Assembly (NCBI RefSeq): GCF_963678635.1
Contig: NW_026971677.1
Span: 1-64,000, forward strand
Origin: Symsagittifera roscoffensis
Taxonomy: Eukaryota; Xenacoelomorpha; Acoela; Convolutidae
Direction of reading: 5' to 3'
DNA: 64,000 nucleotides
The stretch's first letter is position 1, and each line of letters starts with the position of its first letter. Shown one piece after another: positions 47,067 through 56,589 of this stretch. The position numbers and the translations under genes were made by a program. The notes below the pieces were generated by a model. The model had not been told where the DNA came from. It did no database searches and was given only the letters and a program-made list of their open reading frames with translations.

Positions 47067-50000
47067 CTGATCCAGAGTGTCCTTTAATATTTTGTGTATG
47101 TGAAATATTAAAAGCTATAAGAATCATACTTAAAGGGAGACAGGGAACTGTAGATTCATTCAGGTTATACTCTAAAAGGTCTGTATTTTCGTTAATTGTT
47201 GTGTTGTTAAATTTGCGAAAGTATCGGAGGAGTGTTTTGTTTCCTAGAATGGTTGAATCTGCCTTGACAGGTTTAGTTTTATATTTGTGCCATGATTTTA
47301 GTTGTCTAATTATCGGGTCAAGATTTTGATATTGTTTCAGTGTTGAAATTGTAATTGTTTCTGTTGGAGGGAGAAAAATGTTTTCAATTTCGAATTTAGA
47401 TAAGGGTATTGTATCAAGTGGGTCGTGGAGGTCAAAAACTTGATTTATTGTGTATTTTGAATCATTTGTTTGTGGTCCTGATAAATTTATTTTATCAGTT
47501 AAATTTTCTTTTTCAATTAGTGGAAAATGGTCTTTCTTAGGTGGGTGTTGTTTTGTTCGTTTTTGTTGGGTGTTATTTTTTATCCATTGAGAATATGGGA
47601 TTGGTTTGAAAGTTGATGTTCCCAGCAGATCAACTTCATAATGATTATTTTGACAATCTAAATAAAGTGGGAAATGTTGTAAACTATTTATTTGTGATTG
47701 TTCAATATCAGTTTTTACTGCATATTTGCATTCCAATCGGGGTGATGTTTCGTTTTCTGCAAGGTAGAATTTTATGTTTTTGGGTATTTCAACTGTTGTT
47801 TTTCGTGTAAGTAATTCAGGTGGTGTATTTCGACTTAAGGTGTCTGGTAATGCAAGATTTTTTCCTGCAGTCCAAACTATATGTAAGTTTGGAAATTTCA
47901 TTAGAATTAGTTGAAATCTGTAAACTCGGTGGTTTGGGTTAGATTTTTGTGTAAAGAGAAAGATGATTGGTTTATGGTCTGTGAATAAAACTGTGGGGTG
48001 TTTTGATCCAAGTATCAGAAATTCATATTCTGTCAGTGTATATATTATGGCTGTACATTCTCTCATTAGAGTTGAGAGTCGTAGCTCTGCTTGAGTGAAT
48101 AATCGAGAATTTGCTGATATGAGGTTCATTTTATTTGTACCATTATGTGATTGTAATAGTGCTGCACCGATGCCAAAGTTCGAAGCATCGCACATTGCAT
48201 AAAATGGTTGATTTGAATCTGGAATTGTGTTTGAAATTTGTTCAGTTAAAAGTTTCTTTATTTCTTCAAATCGTGTTTGATGTTCTGTGTTCCATTCAAA
48301 ATTATTTTGTTGTCTAAGGATGTTATAAAATGGTCGTAGATATAATTGCATTTTATAAACATATTTACTTAAAAAGTTTAACATTCCAAGAAATTCTTGG
48401 ATTTTCTTTTTATTTGTTGGTGGTTGAAGTTTTTGAATAGCGTCAATGCGTGATTTCAATGGAGTGATTGTTTTTCTTTCTATATTATGTCCTAAGAATT
48501 TAACTCTTGTCAAAAAGAAGTGTGATTTATCGGGGGCGGCCTTCAGATTTTCGTTCTGAAGTATTTGGTGATATTTTTCTAAAACATTGAACATCTCGTC
48601 TTTTGTTTGTGATTGCATAAAAACATCGTCTAAATAGGTGATTGCGTTTTTCTTGAGTATTAGTGGTCTAAAAATTTTGCTCATAAAAGCTGAAAATGCT
48701 GCTGGTCCTATGGATATTCCATAGAATAAGCGGTTGAATTCATATTGTTGGTTTCCGATAACAAATTGTGTTAAACGTCGTGATTGTTCATCTAGTGGCA
48801 TTTGATTGTATGCACTATTCATATCGGCGGTTGTAAAGTATTTGCCGTTTATTTTTGTTAAAATAACTTGTATTGGTTCAATGGGCCAATTACATTTTGA
48901 TTCATCTATAAGTGAATTGAGGTATCTAGCATCGAGAACGATTTTTAATGATTCTCCTTTAGCTAGAATGATAACGGGGTTGATAAATGTGTTCCCTTTT
49001 GGTTGTTCTTCTTTATTAACTGGTGATATAATGTTGTATTGTTCTAAAATATCGAGTAATCTGTTCACTTTATCATGTAAGTGAATTGGTACTTTACTTG
49101 CTCTCTGTTTTTTGAAAACTGCGTCTGGTTTTAACGGGAGATGTAGTGATGAACTGATTTTTCCAACATCGAATTTTGATGTTGCATAGACTGATGAATA
49201 TTTAATTAGCTGTTTGGCTAACTTTTCGAATTCGTCTTGTGTTATTTGTGAATGTTGGAAATTAAACATTGTTAAAAATTTCTGTTGGTCCTCTGTGTAG
49301 TTACTTATGTTGAATGTAGGTTTGAAATATGGAGTTTTTGTGAAATAATCCGTATTTCTGTTTTCGTTACTTATTATATTATTTATAGATAATTCTTCAT
49401 TAAGAATTGTAGATTGGCAAATATCTAGTAATTGGAGTATATTATTTACGCGATAAGCTTTTTCGTGTATTGGTGATATTGTAGCGTTGGTTTCACAATA
49501 TCCTAGAAGTCCTAAAGGTAATGTTACTTGGTAAGGTGTGTTGTTATAGACATGTAAGGAAATGATATCTGAATTCGAATTTTTCAAATATTTTATGGAT
49601 GAGATTGTGATTTTGAAAAATTTGTGAATAGGTTTGAATTCAAAATCTGACATATAAAATTTTTGTTTGTTTTGTTCTTTATCATATTGGTGAACTTGTT
49701 TGATTGAAAAATTATAGATATTTCCTGATAGTGGTTTTAGGTGTTTTCTTTGTTGGTTAAATATCGGGTAGAATTTTGAAAAGAATGGTGGTTGTTTATT
49801 TAATCTTTGAAAAAATGTTAAGGATGTTTCTTTTGTTTTTGTATATTTATCTTTGATTAATATTTTACTATTTAGGATGTTAATTGTTGGTATATACTTC
49901 GAAATAAATGGTATTCCAATGATATTATATTTAATATCAGTGATATGGAATATTTGTTTAAATGGCTTATTTAAAATTTTGCTTTGCTCCATTGTTCTGG

Positions 50001-53000
50001 TGGGGAGGAGAAATAATTGGATTTTTCCGTAGTTTATCAATGTTGATCCTTGTGCTGTTGCTAACTTACTGGAGGTTTCAAGAGGTGTTAGCTTTGGGTG
50101 TAAAGTTTTTATTTCATTCCATGTGGGGATGTTTATTATGTTTGATTCTGCTCCTGAATCAATTAAAAAATCTATTTCAAGGTCTGGTGGTTGAAATTCT
50201 TTATTTCTTGGGCTTTCTAAGAGAAATGGTATTGTCCAAATTTTTTCTTTGGGTTGTTCTTTTTGTATATTTTGATAAATGTGGTTTGTATTCAAGCATT
50301 TTGTTTTGATATTTTTATTGGTTTGATTTGTAGTGTTAATCTCATTTGTTTCTTGCGTCGTTGGTGTGGAATTTATGGGTGTAGTGTAATAATTTTGAAG
50401 AAATTCTGATTGATTTTCATATATGTGTGATGAAAAAGGTTGTTCATATATGACAGATTCATAGTCATTTTCGACTTTTATCATATTGATAGAAAGAGTG
50501 TTTTCAGTATCACTTTCTGAATCTGATGATGTACAGTTTATTTGATTGAGTTGTAACGTATCAGTTACTGTGTCATCAATACCTGGAGGGTCTGATGTTG
50601 TTTCTGGATTAGATTGTACTTGATTAATATGTCTTTGATGTTTAGGTGTACTACTTCTGTGGCGATTATTAGAATGATTATAGTTATTATTATTCCGGTG
50701 TGGTGATTGGGAATAATTTCTATAACGATTATTATAACTTGAGTGTCGATTTTGTGAATTATTTCGCGATCTATTTTGATAATTGTTGTTTGGTCTGTTA
50801 TAGTTCGATCTATTATATGAGTTATTCCTTGATCGATTGTTCGGGTAATTCTGGTTTCGGTTGTTTGAATAACTTCTATTTCGATTATAGGAGTAGTTTC
50901 TATTCCTATCGTATGATGAATTTCGTGATTGGTTGTTTGGATAGTAGTTATTTCTTGATTGGGAATTAGATCTAGAAACAAATCGTTGTGTATTTGAATG
51001 TGATCTGGAGTAGTTATTTCGACTATTTGGTCTATTGTAGTGATTTTGTGATGAATTATGCGTGTTTCTTCGTTCTGGTGATCTTCCTCTATAACTTGAG
51101 TTATATGGTGATTGATTTCTTGTATAATTTGTATTGTTCGGGAGTGGTTTTCCTGAACTGTTGTTGCTGTAGACTGTTTTGTTCGGTAGGTTTTGATCTT
51201 TTTTCATGTATTGATGGAATGATTTATTTGGTTCTTTATATTTTTGAGGTTTATTTTGATTGTCTTGCTGTTTTTGTCTACATTCGGAAATACTATGTCC
51301 GTATCGTCGGCAATAATTACACCATTTTTTGAAAGATGGTTTGCCTTTAAAGTTTGGGTTCTTTTCGTAAATATTGAGTATTTCAGTGATTTTTTCAACG
51401 AGGTCTGTCTCTGATTCCTGTATATTATTAATATTAGTGGGAGTCGTTTCAATTCTGTTAACGTATTGTAATTTCAGATTTTCCGTTTCTTCTAGTTTCA
51501 TCGTGATTTCTGCTTGTTCTAATTTGTCTACTAGTTTTCGAAAATCTAAATCGGGTTCTCGAATTGAAGAAGGATGGGATGCTCTCTTTTTTATTGCTAT
51601 TTTCCTTAATTGTGGTGTTAAGGTCATCATTAAGATTTCTGTCATCTTTGTGTTTTTATAGTCGTGTGTATTTAGTGAATATGCTTTTCGAACTAGTGTT
51701 TCGATTCGTACTGCTAATTGCTTGATGGTTTCGTTTGGTAATCTGCGAATTTCATTACATAAAACTCTTTGTTGTTGTTTGTTTCTTTCGGAGTCAAACA
51801 TTTTTGAAAATTCCTGTGTAAACCTTTTCCAGTTTGATTTTATTTCTAGAGGTAGTACTGAAAACCATTTTTGGGCTGCGCCATCTAAGGTTGTTTGTAT
51901 TAACGCTGTGCGTCGATGTATCCAGTTTTGATGTAGTGGCGTATTAATTGGCTCAGGTCCAATATTTAAAATCAGGTTTGCTGTTACTGCATTTAAATAA
52001 TCTTCTACAGAGTATTCAGGGTCTGTTCCTGTGAAAACCATTAAAGGTTTGTTTGATGTTATTGATGATCCACCCATAAGGTATGGATTCATTGTCATTT
52101 GTAATGATTCTGCTGCATTTGGCATTTGAGAAAAATTTGAAAGTTGGTTTCTTGTTATTTCATGTTGTTGGAGATAATATGGGAGTGGTATTTCATTTTG
52201 CATTTGTGATGGTTGATACGAGTGTGCAGTCATTGGATTTTGTTGTTGAATTGGTTGAAAAGATTGTGTATTAATTAGATTTTGTTGTTGAATTGGTTGT
52301 TGATGTTGTGCATCTATTGATTGTGGAGAAAAATTTCTATGATTTGTACGTGTTCTCTGTATTCCTTGTCTACGATATTCTTGAGTATTTGGTGCAAATA
52401 TATCTGGTTGTAAGAAATCATCATCTGAGGATAAATAATCCATTTGATAAGATGTCTGTTTTTTATTTTTATTTTGTTGAAAAAATGGGTAATTTTCACT
52501 GTGATCCTGTGGAGGATTTGTTTGGAAATTTATTGAATTAGGTTGGGTCATTGGGTTATCCCAATTTCGAGATCTTGTATATTGGTTAAAATTTCTTTGT
52601 GGTTGATTATATGTTTTTGATGGATGTGTATAATTATAATTATGGTCTGTAAAGTTGTTTCTAGTGAATGTTTTGCGTGTTTTTGATGGTATTGTCATGG
52701 GTCTGTATGTTTGGTAATCCTTATGTGAATATTTAGGGGCAACCGAAGGTTTAACGGTTGATTGTAAGGTTACCTGTGTTTGTGAAGGATTTGTATTTCT
52801 TGGTGTTGTTAAATTTGGGCGTATTGGTGAAATACTTTGTTGTGTAGTTGTTGTGTGTACAATTTCTTCATTTATGAAGTGTGATGGTGTCTGGATATCT
52901 TGTTGAGTAAGATTCCTAGTTCCATTGAGGTTTTCATTGTGTATGACTGTAGAGTTTAAACTATTATTTTGTGTATCGGGAAAAAATGTATTATAGTTTA

Positions 53001-53844
53001 ATGGTGTTGCATCAATGGTGAATGGTATTATTTTTACATAATCTCTTATGTAAGATATCGTACTTATTGCTTGACTTGAGATTGATTGTGGGAAGCTTAT
53101 AAATGCGGGATGAGACCATTCGGGGTCCCAAACATAATCTGATTGTTCTGTGATAGCGGTATCATCGTTCGAGTTTTGGGGTCTAAAATTTTTTCTTGCT
53201 TGTGCAATTAAATCAATATTGTGTGTGAAATAATCTATTATGAACCATGCCAAAATTTTTTGTAGATCGTGTTTTGTATGTTGTGAAACGTCGTCTTTCG
53301 TGAAATTTTCTTTAATGATGTTTAAATAACTAGAGAGTAGTGTGATTTCATGTCGTACTCTTAAATGTTTAGATGTTTCTGTCGGTGAGACATTTGTTAT
53401 TGGGATTTCGTTTTCTAATATCGAAATATAACTATATATTATTGCGAAAACTTCATTGGTGAATATGGAGTTTGCTCTTTGTGAGTTATGATATTGGATG
53501 CTTTTTATATATTCTGAAAAAACTTTTGAAAATTCTAAATCAAGATCGTCTGTTTGAATTGTATATTTTCTATTATTATGGTTTGGTGAGGTGAATTCTA
53601 TGGAGTAGATTCCATACTGTTGTGTTATGTTGCATATATCTTTTAAGTAGTGGTCTATGATTTGTCTTTTGATTTTTACATCTGGGAAATCTGTTTTACA
53701 TGGACTGATTCCGGGTTCAAATAAATTTAATAGTAAATTTTTGCAAAATATATGCTGTCCTCTATCAGTGGTTGCATCTATTATAAAAGGAAAGATTTCA
53801 TCATCATCTGGGCTTTCTTCACCTGGGGTGTGCGTTGAGCTCAT
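47032..53844 (-). CDS. Giant element Gag-Pol, 2270 residues
   Basis: One long frame from MSSTHTPGEESPDDD. Gag is about residues 1-1200 and includes a zinc knuckle WCNYCRRYGHSISEC (about 843-857, C-x2-C-x4-H-x4-C, intact here), followed by about 170 residues of Asn/Arg/Ser/Tyr-rich repeats (NRNRSYSNNRNQNYPNNRS). Protease: FLIDSGAESNIINI (about 1230). RT: LDARYLN, TTADMNSAYNQMPL, YLDDVFM (about 1739), FLGHNI. RNase H: YAMCDASNFGIGAALLQ (about 1888), TDHKPI. The frame ends in the integrase zinc-binding region at TGA 47034-47032. Gag is unusually long, and no stop or shift separates it from Pol. Confidence 0.93.
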   Translation of the reverse strand: MSSTHTPGEESPDDDEIFPFIIDATTDRGQHIFCKNLLLNLFEPGISPCKTDFPDVKIKRQIIDHYLKDICNITQQYGIYSIEFTSPNHNNRKYTIQTDDLDLEFSKVFSEYIKSIQYHNSQRANSIFTNEVFAIIYSYISILENEIPITNVSPTETSKHLRVRHEITLLSSYLNIIKENFTKDDVSQHTKHDLQKILAWFIIDYFTHNIDLIAQARKNFRPQNSNDDTAITEQSDYVWDPEWSHPAFISFPQSISSQAISTISYIRDYVKIIPFTIDATPLNYNTFFPDTQNNSLNSTVIHNENLNGTRNLTQQDIQTPSHFINEEIVHTTTTQQSISPIRPNLTTPRNTNPSQTQVTLQSTVKPSVAPKYSHKDYQTYRPMTIPSKTRKTFTRNNFTDHNYNYTHPSKTYNQPQRNFNQYTRSRNWDNPMTQPNSINFQTNPPQDHSENYPFFQQNKNKKQTSYQMDYLSSDDDFLQPDIFAPNTQEYRRQGIQRTRTNHRNFSPQSIDAQHQQPIQQQNLINTQSFQPIQQQNPMTAHSYQPSQMQNEIPLPYYLQQHEITRNQLSNFSQMPNAAESLQMTMNPYLMGGSSITSNKPLMVFTGTDPEYSVEDYLNAVTANLILNIGPEPINTPLHQNWIHRRTALIQTTLDGAAQKWFSVLPLEIKSNWKRFTQEFSKMFDSERNKQQQRVLCNEIRRLPNETIKQLAVRIETLVRKAYSLNTHDYKNTKMTEILMMTLTPQLRKIAIKKRASHPSSIREPDLDFRKLVDKLEQAEITMKLEETENLKLQYVNRIETTPTNINNIQESETDLVEKITEILNIYEKNPNFKGKPSFKKWCNYCRRYGHSISECRQKQQDNQNKPQKYKEPNKSFHQYMKKDQNLPNKTVYSNNSSGKPLPNNTNYTRNQSPYNSSYRGRSPERRNTHNSSQNHYNRPNSRNNYSRSHSNTQRFVSRSNSQSRNNYYPNNQSRNSSYDRNRNYSYNRNRSYSNNRNQNYPNNRSRNNSYNRSNYNRPNNNYQNRSRNNSQNRHSSYNNRYRNYSQSPHRNNNNYNHSNNRHRSSTPKHQRHINQVQSNPETTSDPPGIDDTVTDTLQLNQINCTSSDSESDTENTLSINMIKVENDYESVIYEQPFSSHIYENQSEFLQNYYTTPINSTPTTQETNEINTTNQTNKNIKTKCLNTNHIYQNIQKEQPKEKIWTIPFLLESPRNKEFQPPDLEIDFLIDSGAESNIINIPTWNEIKTLHPKLTPLETSSKLATAQGSTLINYGKIQLFLLPTRTMEQSKILNKPFKQIFHITDIKYNIIGIPFISKYIPTINILNSKILIKDKYTKTKETSLTFFQRLNKQPPFFSKFYPIFNQQRKHLKPLSGNIYNFSIKQVHQYDKEQNKQKFYMSDFEFKPIHKFFKITISSIKYLKNSNSDIISLHVYNNTPYQVTLPLGLLGYCETNATISPIHEKAYRVNNILQLLDICQSTILNEELSINNIISNENRNTDYFTKTPYFKPTFNISNYTEDQQKFLTMFNFQHSQITQDEFEKLAKQLIKYSSVYATSKFDVGKISSSLHLPLKPDAVFKKQRASKVPIHLHDKVNRLLDILEQYNIISPVNKEEQPKGNTFINPVIILAKGESLKIVLDARYLNSLIDESKCNWPIEPIQVILTKINGKYFTTADMNSAYNQMPLDEQSRRLTQFVIGNQQYEFNRLFYGISIGPAAFSAFMSKIFRPLILKKNAITYLDDVFMQSQTKDEMFNVLEKYHQILQNENLKAAPDKSHFFLTRVKFLGHNIERKTITPLKSRIDAIQKLQPPTNKKKIQEFLGMLNFLSKYVYKMQLYLRPFYNILRQQNNFEWNTEHQTRFEEIKKLLTEQISNTIPDSNQPFYAMCDASNFGIGAALLQSHNGTNKMNLISANSRLFTQAELRLSTLMRECTAIIYTLTEYEFLILGSKHPTVLFTDHKPIIFLFTQKSNPNHRVYRFQLILMKFPNLHIVWTAGKNLALPDTLSRNTPPELLTRKTTVEIPKNIKFYLAENETSPRLECKYAVKTDIEQSQINSLQHFPLYLDCQNNHYEVDLLGTSTFKPIPYSQWIKNNTQQKRTKQHPPKKDHFPLIEKENLTDKINLSGPQTNDSKYTINQVFDLHDPLDTIPLSKFEIENIFLPPTETITISTLKQYQNLDPIIRQLKSWHKYKTKPVKADSTILGNKTLLRYFRKFNNTTINENTDLLEYNLNESTVPCLPLSMILIAFNISHTQNIKGHSGSEKNNLDKSTMQ

Positions 53845-54286
53845 TTTTTCGTTCGATGACTGTTAATATGTAATTATTAATGTGTCGAATTGGTTGATTC
53901 CAATTGTATAAATGTACTGGTTTGTGTTTATACTGCTTTTTTATTCTTCTTTTTCCTCTTTTTGATGATTTTGAAGTTGTTTCTGAGTCAGAAAAATATA
54001 ATTGATCGTGAAGTGGGCAATTTTTATCTATTGATTCTTTTAGTTTGTAAAGTTCGTCTAAACTGTTGGTTTCTGATTCTGAAAATGCGTTTCGATTTTT
54101 TGAAAATCTTTTTCGTGTTATTTGTCTTTGTTTCGTTATTATTTTTCTTTTTAGTGTTTGTCGTTTTGTTCGAATGTATCCAACTGTTTATGTATGAGGT
54201 GTGATTACAAGGTCGTATTTTTTGTTATCTATTTCACAATTGTGTAAAACGATTGTTTGTTTATTTCCTAGGTTTTTAAATGACAT
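53819..54286 (-). pseudogene. Giant element ORF1, interrupted by a stop
   Basis: Same 155-codon ORF as at 63530-63997, starting MSFKNLGNKQTIVLHNC, but codon 33 is TAA (plus 54188-54190) where the other copy has CAA. Beyond the stop the frame stays open to 53819 and overlaps the Gag-Pol ATG by 26 nt. Confidence 0.75.
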
Positions 54287-55219
54287 AAGGTTTAGGATGA
54301 CGGATGCAAAAGGTTGTTAAATGATTTCTATTTTCCTAAACTGTTAGTTCTTACGATTTTTTGGTTAGCTTAACCTGGGTCTATTTGTTCAGGGTTGGAG
54401 AGAAAAGTATATCGATTCCGAAGAATGATTTTTTACTTTCTCGTGGCTAGTATAAGTTAAGGTGTTAACTTACTTAATCTTACTTAGGGGTAGTGATTGT
54501 GTTCAAGGGTTGGAGAATAGTAAATCGATCCACAAGGTTCAGGTATAATTAGAACGCGAGTAGTTCGTTAGATACTATTTTAAACTTACTAAGTCTAAGA
54601 TTTATCCTGGGTCTGTTAAGAGGGGGGGTCAAGTGAAGGATGAATAACCGAAATTCTTCACTGTTTATCCTAATTTGAATGATTAGTTTTGTTTAAAAAT
54701 TTCTATTAGTCTTAGGTCTTTAGAAAGGGTTGGGTAGTGAATCGACGTTTGAGGTCGTTAGACACTAATTAAGTGGGTGGGGGAGAACAAAGTTGTTCTG
54801 TTTGATCCAAGGATAAGCCTTGATGATCAAATTTGAAATTTAATTAAGTAGAAAATGATTTAAGATCCAAGGATAAGCCTTGATGATCTGGTTTTAAAAT
54901 TAAGTGAATTTAAGTTTTAATAAAATTTTAAATGTGTGTAAAGGAAAGATTTAGTGTTTTGATGATATTAGTGGGTTTATGATTGCTGTTATGTTTTAGG
55001 TGATGGAGCTGGAACAACAGGATGATTTATGATTACTAACCATTTATTGTCATGCTACTAATTTTTATTTTTTATTTTTCAATAAATATTTTTCAAACAT
55101 GTTTTGTATATTACTGCCGAGTTTTAGGAAAACGATCTTAGATCTTTTTATCAATCGTTATTGTATATTAATAATTTTGCTTAGCGCCTGAAATGATTTT
55201 GAAGATTAACTTCAAGGTT
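54287..55219 (-). other. Giant element 5' leader
   Basis: Non-coding. Two identical 25-bp repeats (54804-54828, 54864-54888) each contain the hairpin CAAGG-N5-CCTTG. Three looser repeats of a GGGTTGGAGA...TCGA type occur near 54395, 54510 and 54730. It is purine/thymine-rich on plus with several G-runs (GAGGGGGGG near 54622). Candidate packaging or dimerisation region by position only. Confidence 0.5.
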
Positions 55220-55453
55220 TTATGTTTGCAAATGAAAATCTAAATTCATTGCCAGTAGTATTCTAAATATAAAAGTTTGTTCTGGTTTTTGCCTAACTAT
55301 CATATAGCTATATGGCAAGTTTCTACTTTGTCGTATGTCGTCTCTGGTTCGAGGTCTTCTTCCAATTCCGGGTAGTTCTGTTATGGTTCGGAATATTGGC
55401 TCTGATCTATTGAGTCGTAGAGACATTTCGATTAAATTATTGTCGTATAACAT
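55220..55453 (-). CDS. Giant element leader ORF, 77 codons
   Basis: ATG at 55453, 85 bases after the PBS. Encodes MLYDNNLIEMSLRLNRSEPI and RTITELPGIGRRPRTRDDIR, ending NLDFHLQT. It has the same A-rich composition as the other element genes and many charged residues, but there is no known family. Could be a true short leader gene, the first exon of a spliced product, or chance. Confidence 0.4.
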   Translation of the reverse strand: MLYDNNLIEMSLRLNRSEPIFRTITELPGIGRRPRTRDDIRQSRNLPYSYMIVRQKPEQTFIFRILLAMNLDFHLQT

Positions 55454-55520
55454 TTTGTAAATGTTTTTGTCTAATTTCTAATCTATTTTGGTTAATTCTA
55501 AGCTATTAAGGTCTTGTTCG

Positions 55521-55538
55521 AGACTTATGGTCGCACCA
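55521..55538 (-). promoter_or_regulatory. Giant element primer binding site
   Basis: In sense orientation the 5' LTR ends CCTAACTCA, then TC, then TGGTGCGACCATAAGTCT, a TGG-starting stretch at the normal PBS position. The matching tRNA was not identified. Confidence 0.6.
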
Positions 55539-55540
55539 GA

Positions 55541-55950
55541 TGAGTTAGGACTGGGGTGTATAACTCATAGAGTAATTTCGGATAGGGTACACCGTCTGCT
55601 CGTCACGCTATCTTATTTTCGGCCGGATAGATTCGTGCAACTTCTTAGTCTAATACCGATCCTAATCTTACTCTTATACTATCTAGTCTCAGGTTGTTTA
55701 ACTAGTCTCTGCTAGGCTCAATAGATCTAGGGTATACTGGTTTATTGCGGCTGCTGAAGTGCTCGGGAGAGTCCAACTAATTTCTAAGTTAAATTCAAAT
55801 CTCTCTGGTGCTGAAATTACAAGTAACTTCAGCACTTACAAATAAGTGGGTTGTTAGTTAGATGGATCATGATTGGTTAATATTAAATACTTTACATTGG
55901 TAAAATATCTAATTTATCCAATCATAAAATGTAGTTTAGATCAGGTTCCA
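55541..55950 (-). repeat. Giant element 5' LTR
   Basis: 410 bp, no difference from the 3' LTR seen by eye. Hairpin GTGCTGAA...TTCAGCAC at 55808-55835. AATAAA on minus at 55741-55746 (plus TTTATT). Confidence 0.92.
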
Positions 55951-55980
55951 ATCCGTCCCTCCTCGAGAAAATCCTAGATC
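55951..55980 (+). repeat. Family A copy 5, right end, with ATCC duplication
   Basis: ATCC (target duplication) then GTCCCTCCTCGAGAAAATCC and TAGATCCGCCCTT, the normal 3' end of family A, completing the copy broken at 37074. Confidence 0.8.
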
Positions 55981-56589
55981 CGCCCTTGATCAACACAACA
56001 CTATATAAAATCAATTGCCCTTTTTCGTGTATTCTAATTGTTGCTACCTCGCCGCAATAGTAAGCTCAGATTTTTAAATAAATTGGAAAATTGCAGCAAG
56101 ATTACCGGGCCGAAATAATCACTAATTATTTTCGCCGCATCGATAAAAATTTGGCATTTCTCGGCGGTCTCGACAATTTCAGGTATGTTTCGACCATCTC
56201 AACCAAATTCTTTTCCCATTTAAACTCTAACGATGTGTTCGTTCAGATCGTTGCGATTGAATGAACTCGTTTTCACAATTTTGTTGAAGAATAACACGTT
56301 TCTTATTATTCAATAGGATTTCCTCGCACTCAGATTGTGTTTTGTACTTCGCGTACCGTTTTTTTTCCTCGTACCACTTGTTATTTGTCATTTAGTTGAT
56401 GGAGACCTCACAAGTTTTCGCAAAATTCCTTCTTTTTGTTCGTTGTTGTTTCCATATTTTGAACTCTTCATGTCTACTGGCCGCTGCCTCTTCCCCCGTT
56501 TGAGACGCTTGTATTGTTCCATATCTTTGGTTCTGTTTTATTTGGGCCTCTACTATTGAGTATCATCTTCCATTATTTTTCTGACCATT
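55981..56589. other. Intergenic or intronic DNA
   Basis: No supported gene. A plus-strand donor-like CAG/GTATGT occurs at about 56182, but the sequence before it is not recognisably coding. Confidence 0.4.

Larger units (their letters stand above)
37075..55950 (-). mobile_element. Giant retrovirus-like Ty3/gypsy element, 18,876 bp
   Basis: Bounded by 410-bp LTRs with TG...CA ends that look identical by eye, 4-bp target duplication ATCC, and PBS next to the right LTR; all genes are on minus. Sense order: 5' LTR (55541-55950), PBS, leader with a 77-codon ORF, ORF1, Gag-Pol, integrase, two membrane micro-ORFs, ATG-less ORF, envelope-like ORF, 601-residue ORF, 1.6 kb 3' region, 3' LTR (37075-37484). 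Protease, RT, RNase H, D,D-35-E integrase and a GPY-like module place it in Ty3/gypsy. The length is far above the usual 5-10 kb. The sense strand is strongly A-rich and G-poor. Two lesions are seen: a stop in ORF1 and a frame break in the integrase zinc-binding region. Confidence 0.93.

Noticed and set aside
50565-50981. 138-codon minus frame overlapping Gag
   Set aside because: Shadow of the Asn/Arg/Ser repeat region of Gag in another frame; Ile/Thr/Glu runs mirror the repeats.
40663-54204. Many 60-116-codon plus-strand frames opposite the giant element
   Set aside because: Antisense shadows: a G-poor sense strand leaves few stops on the opposite strand.
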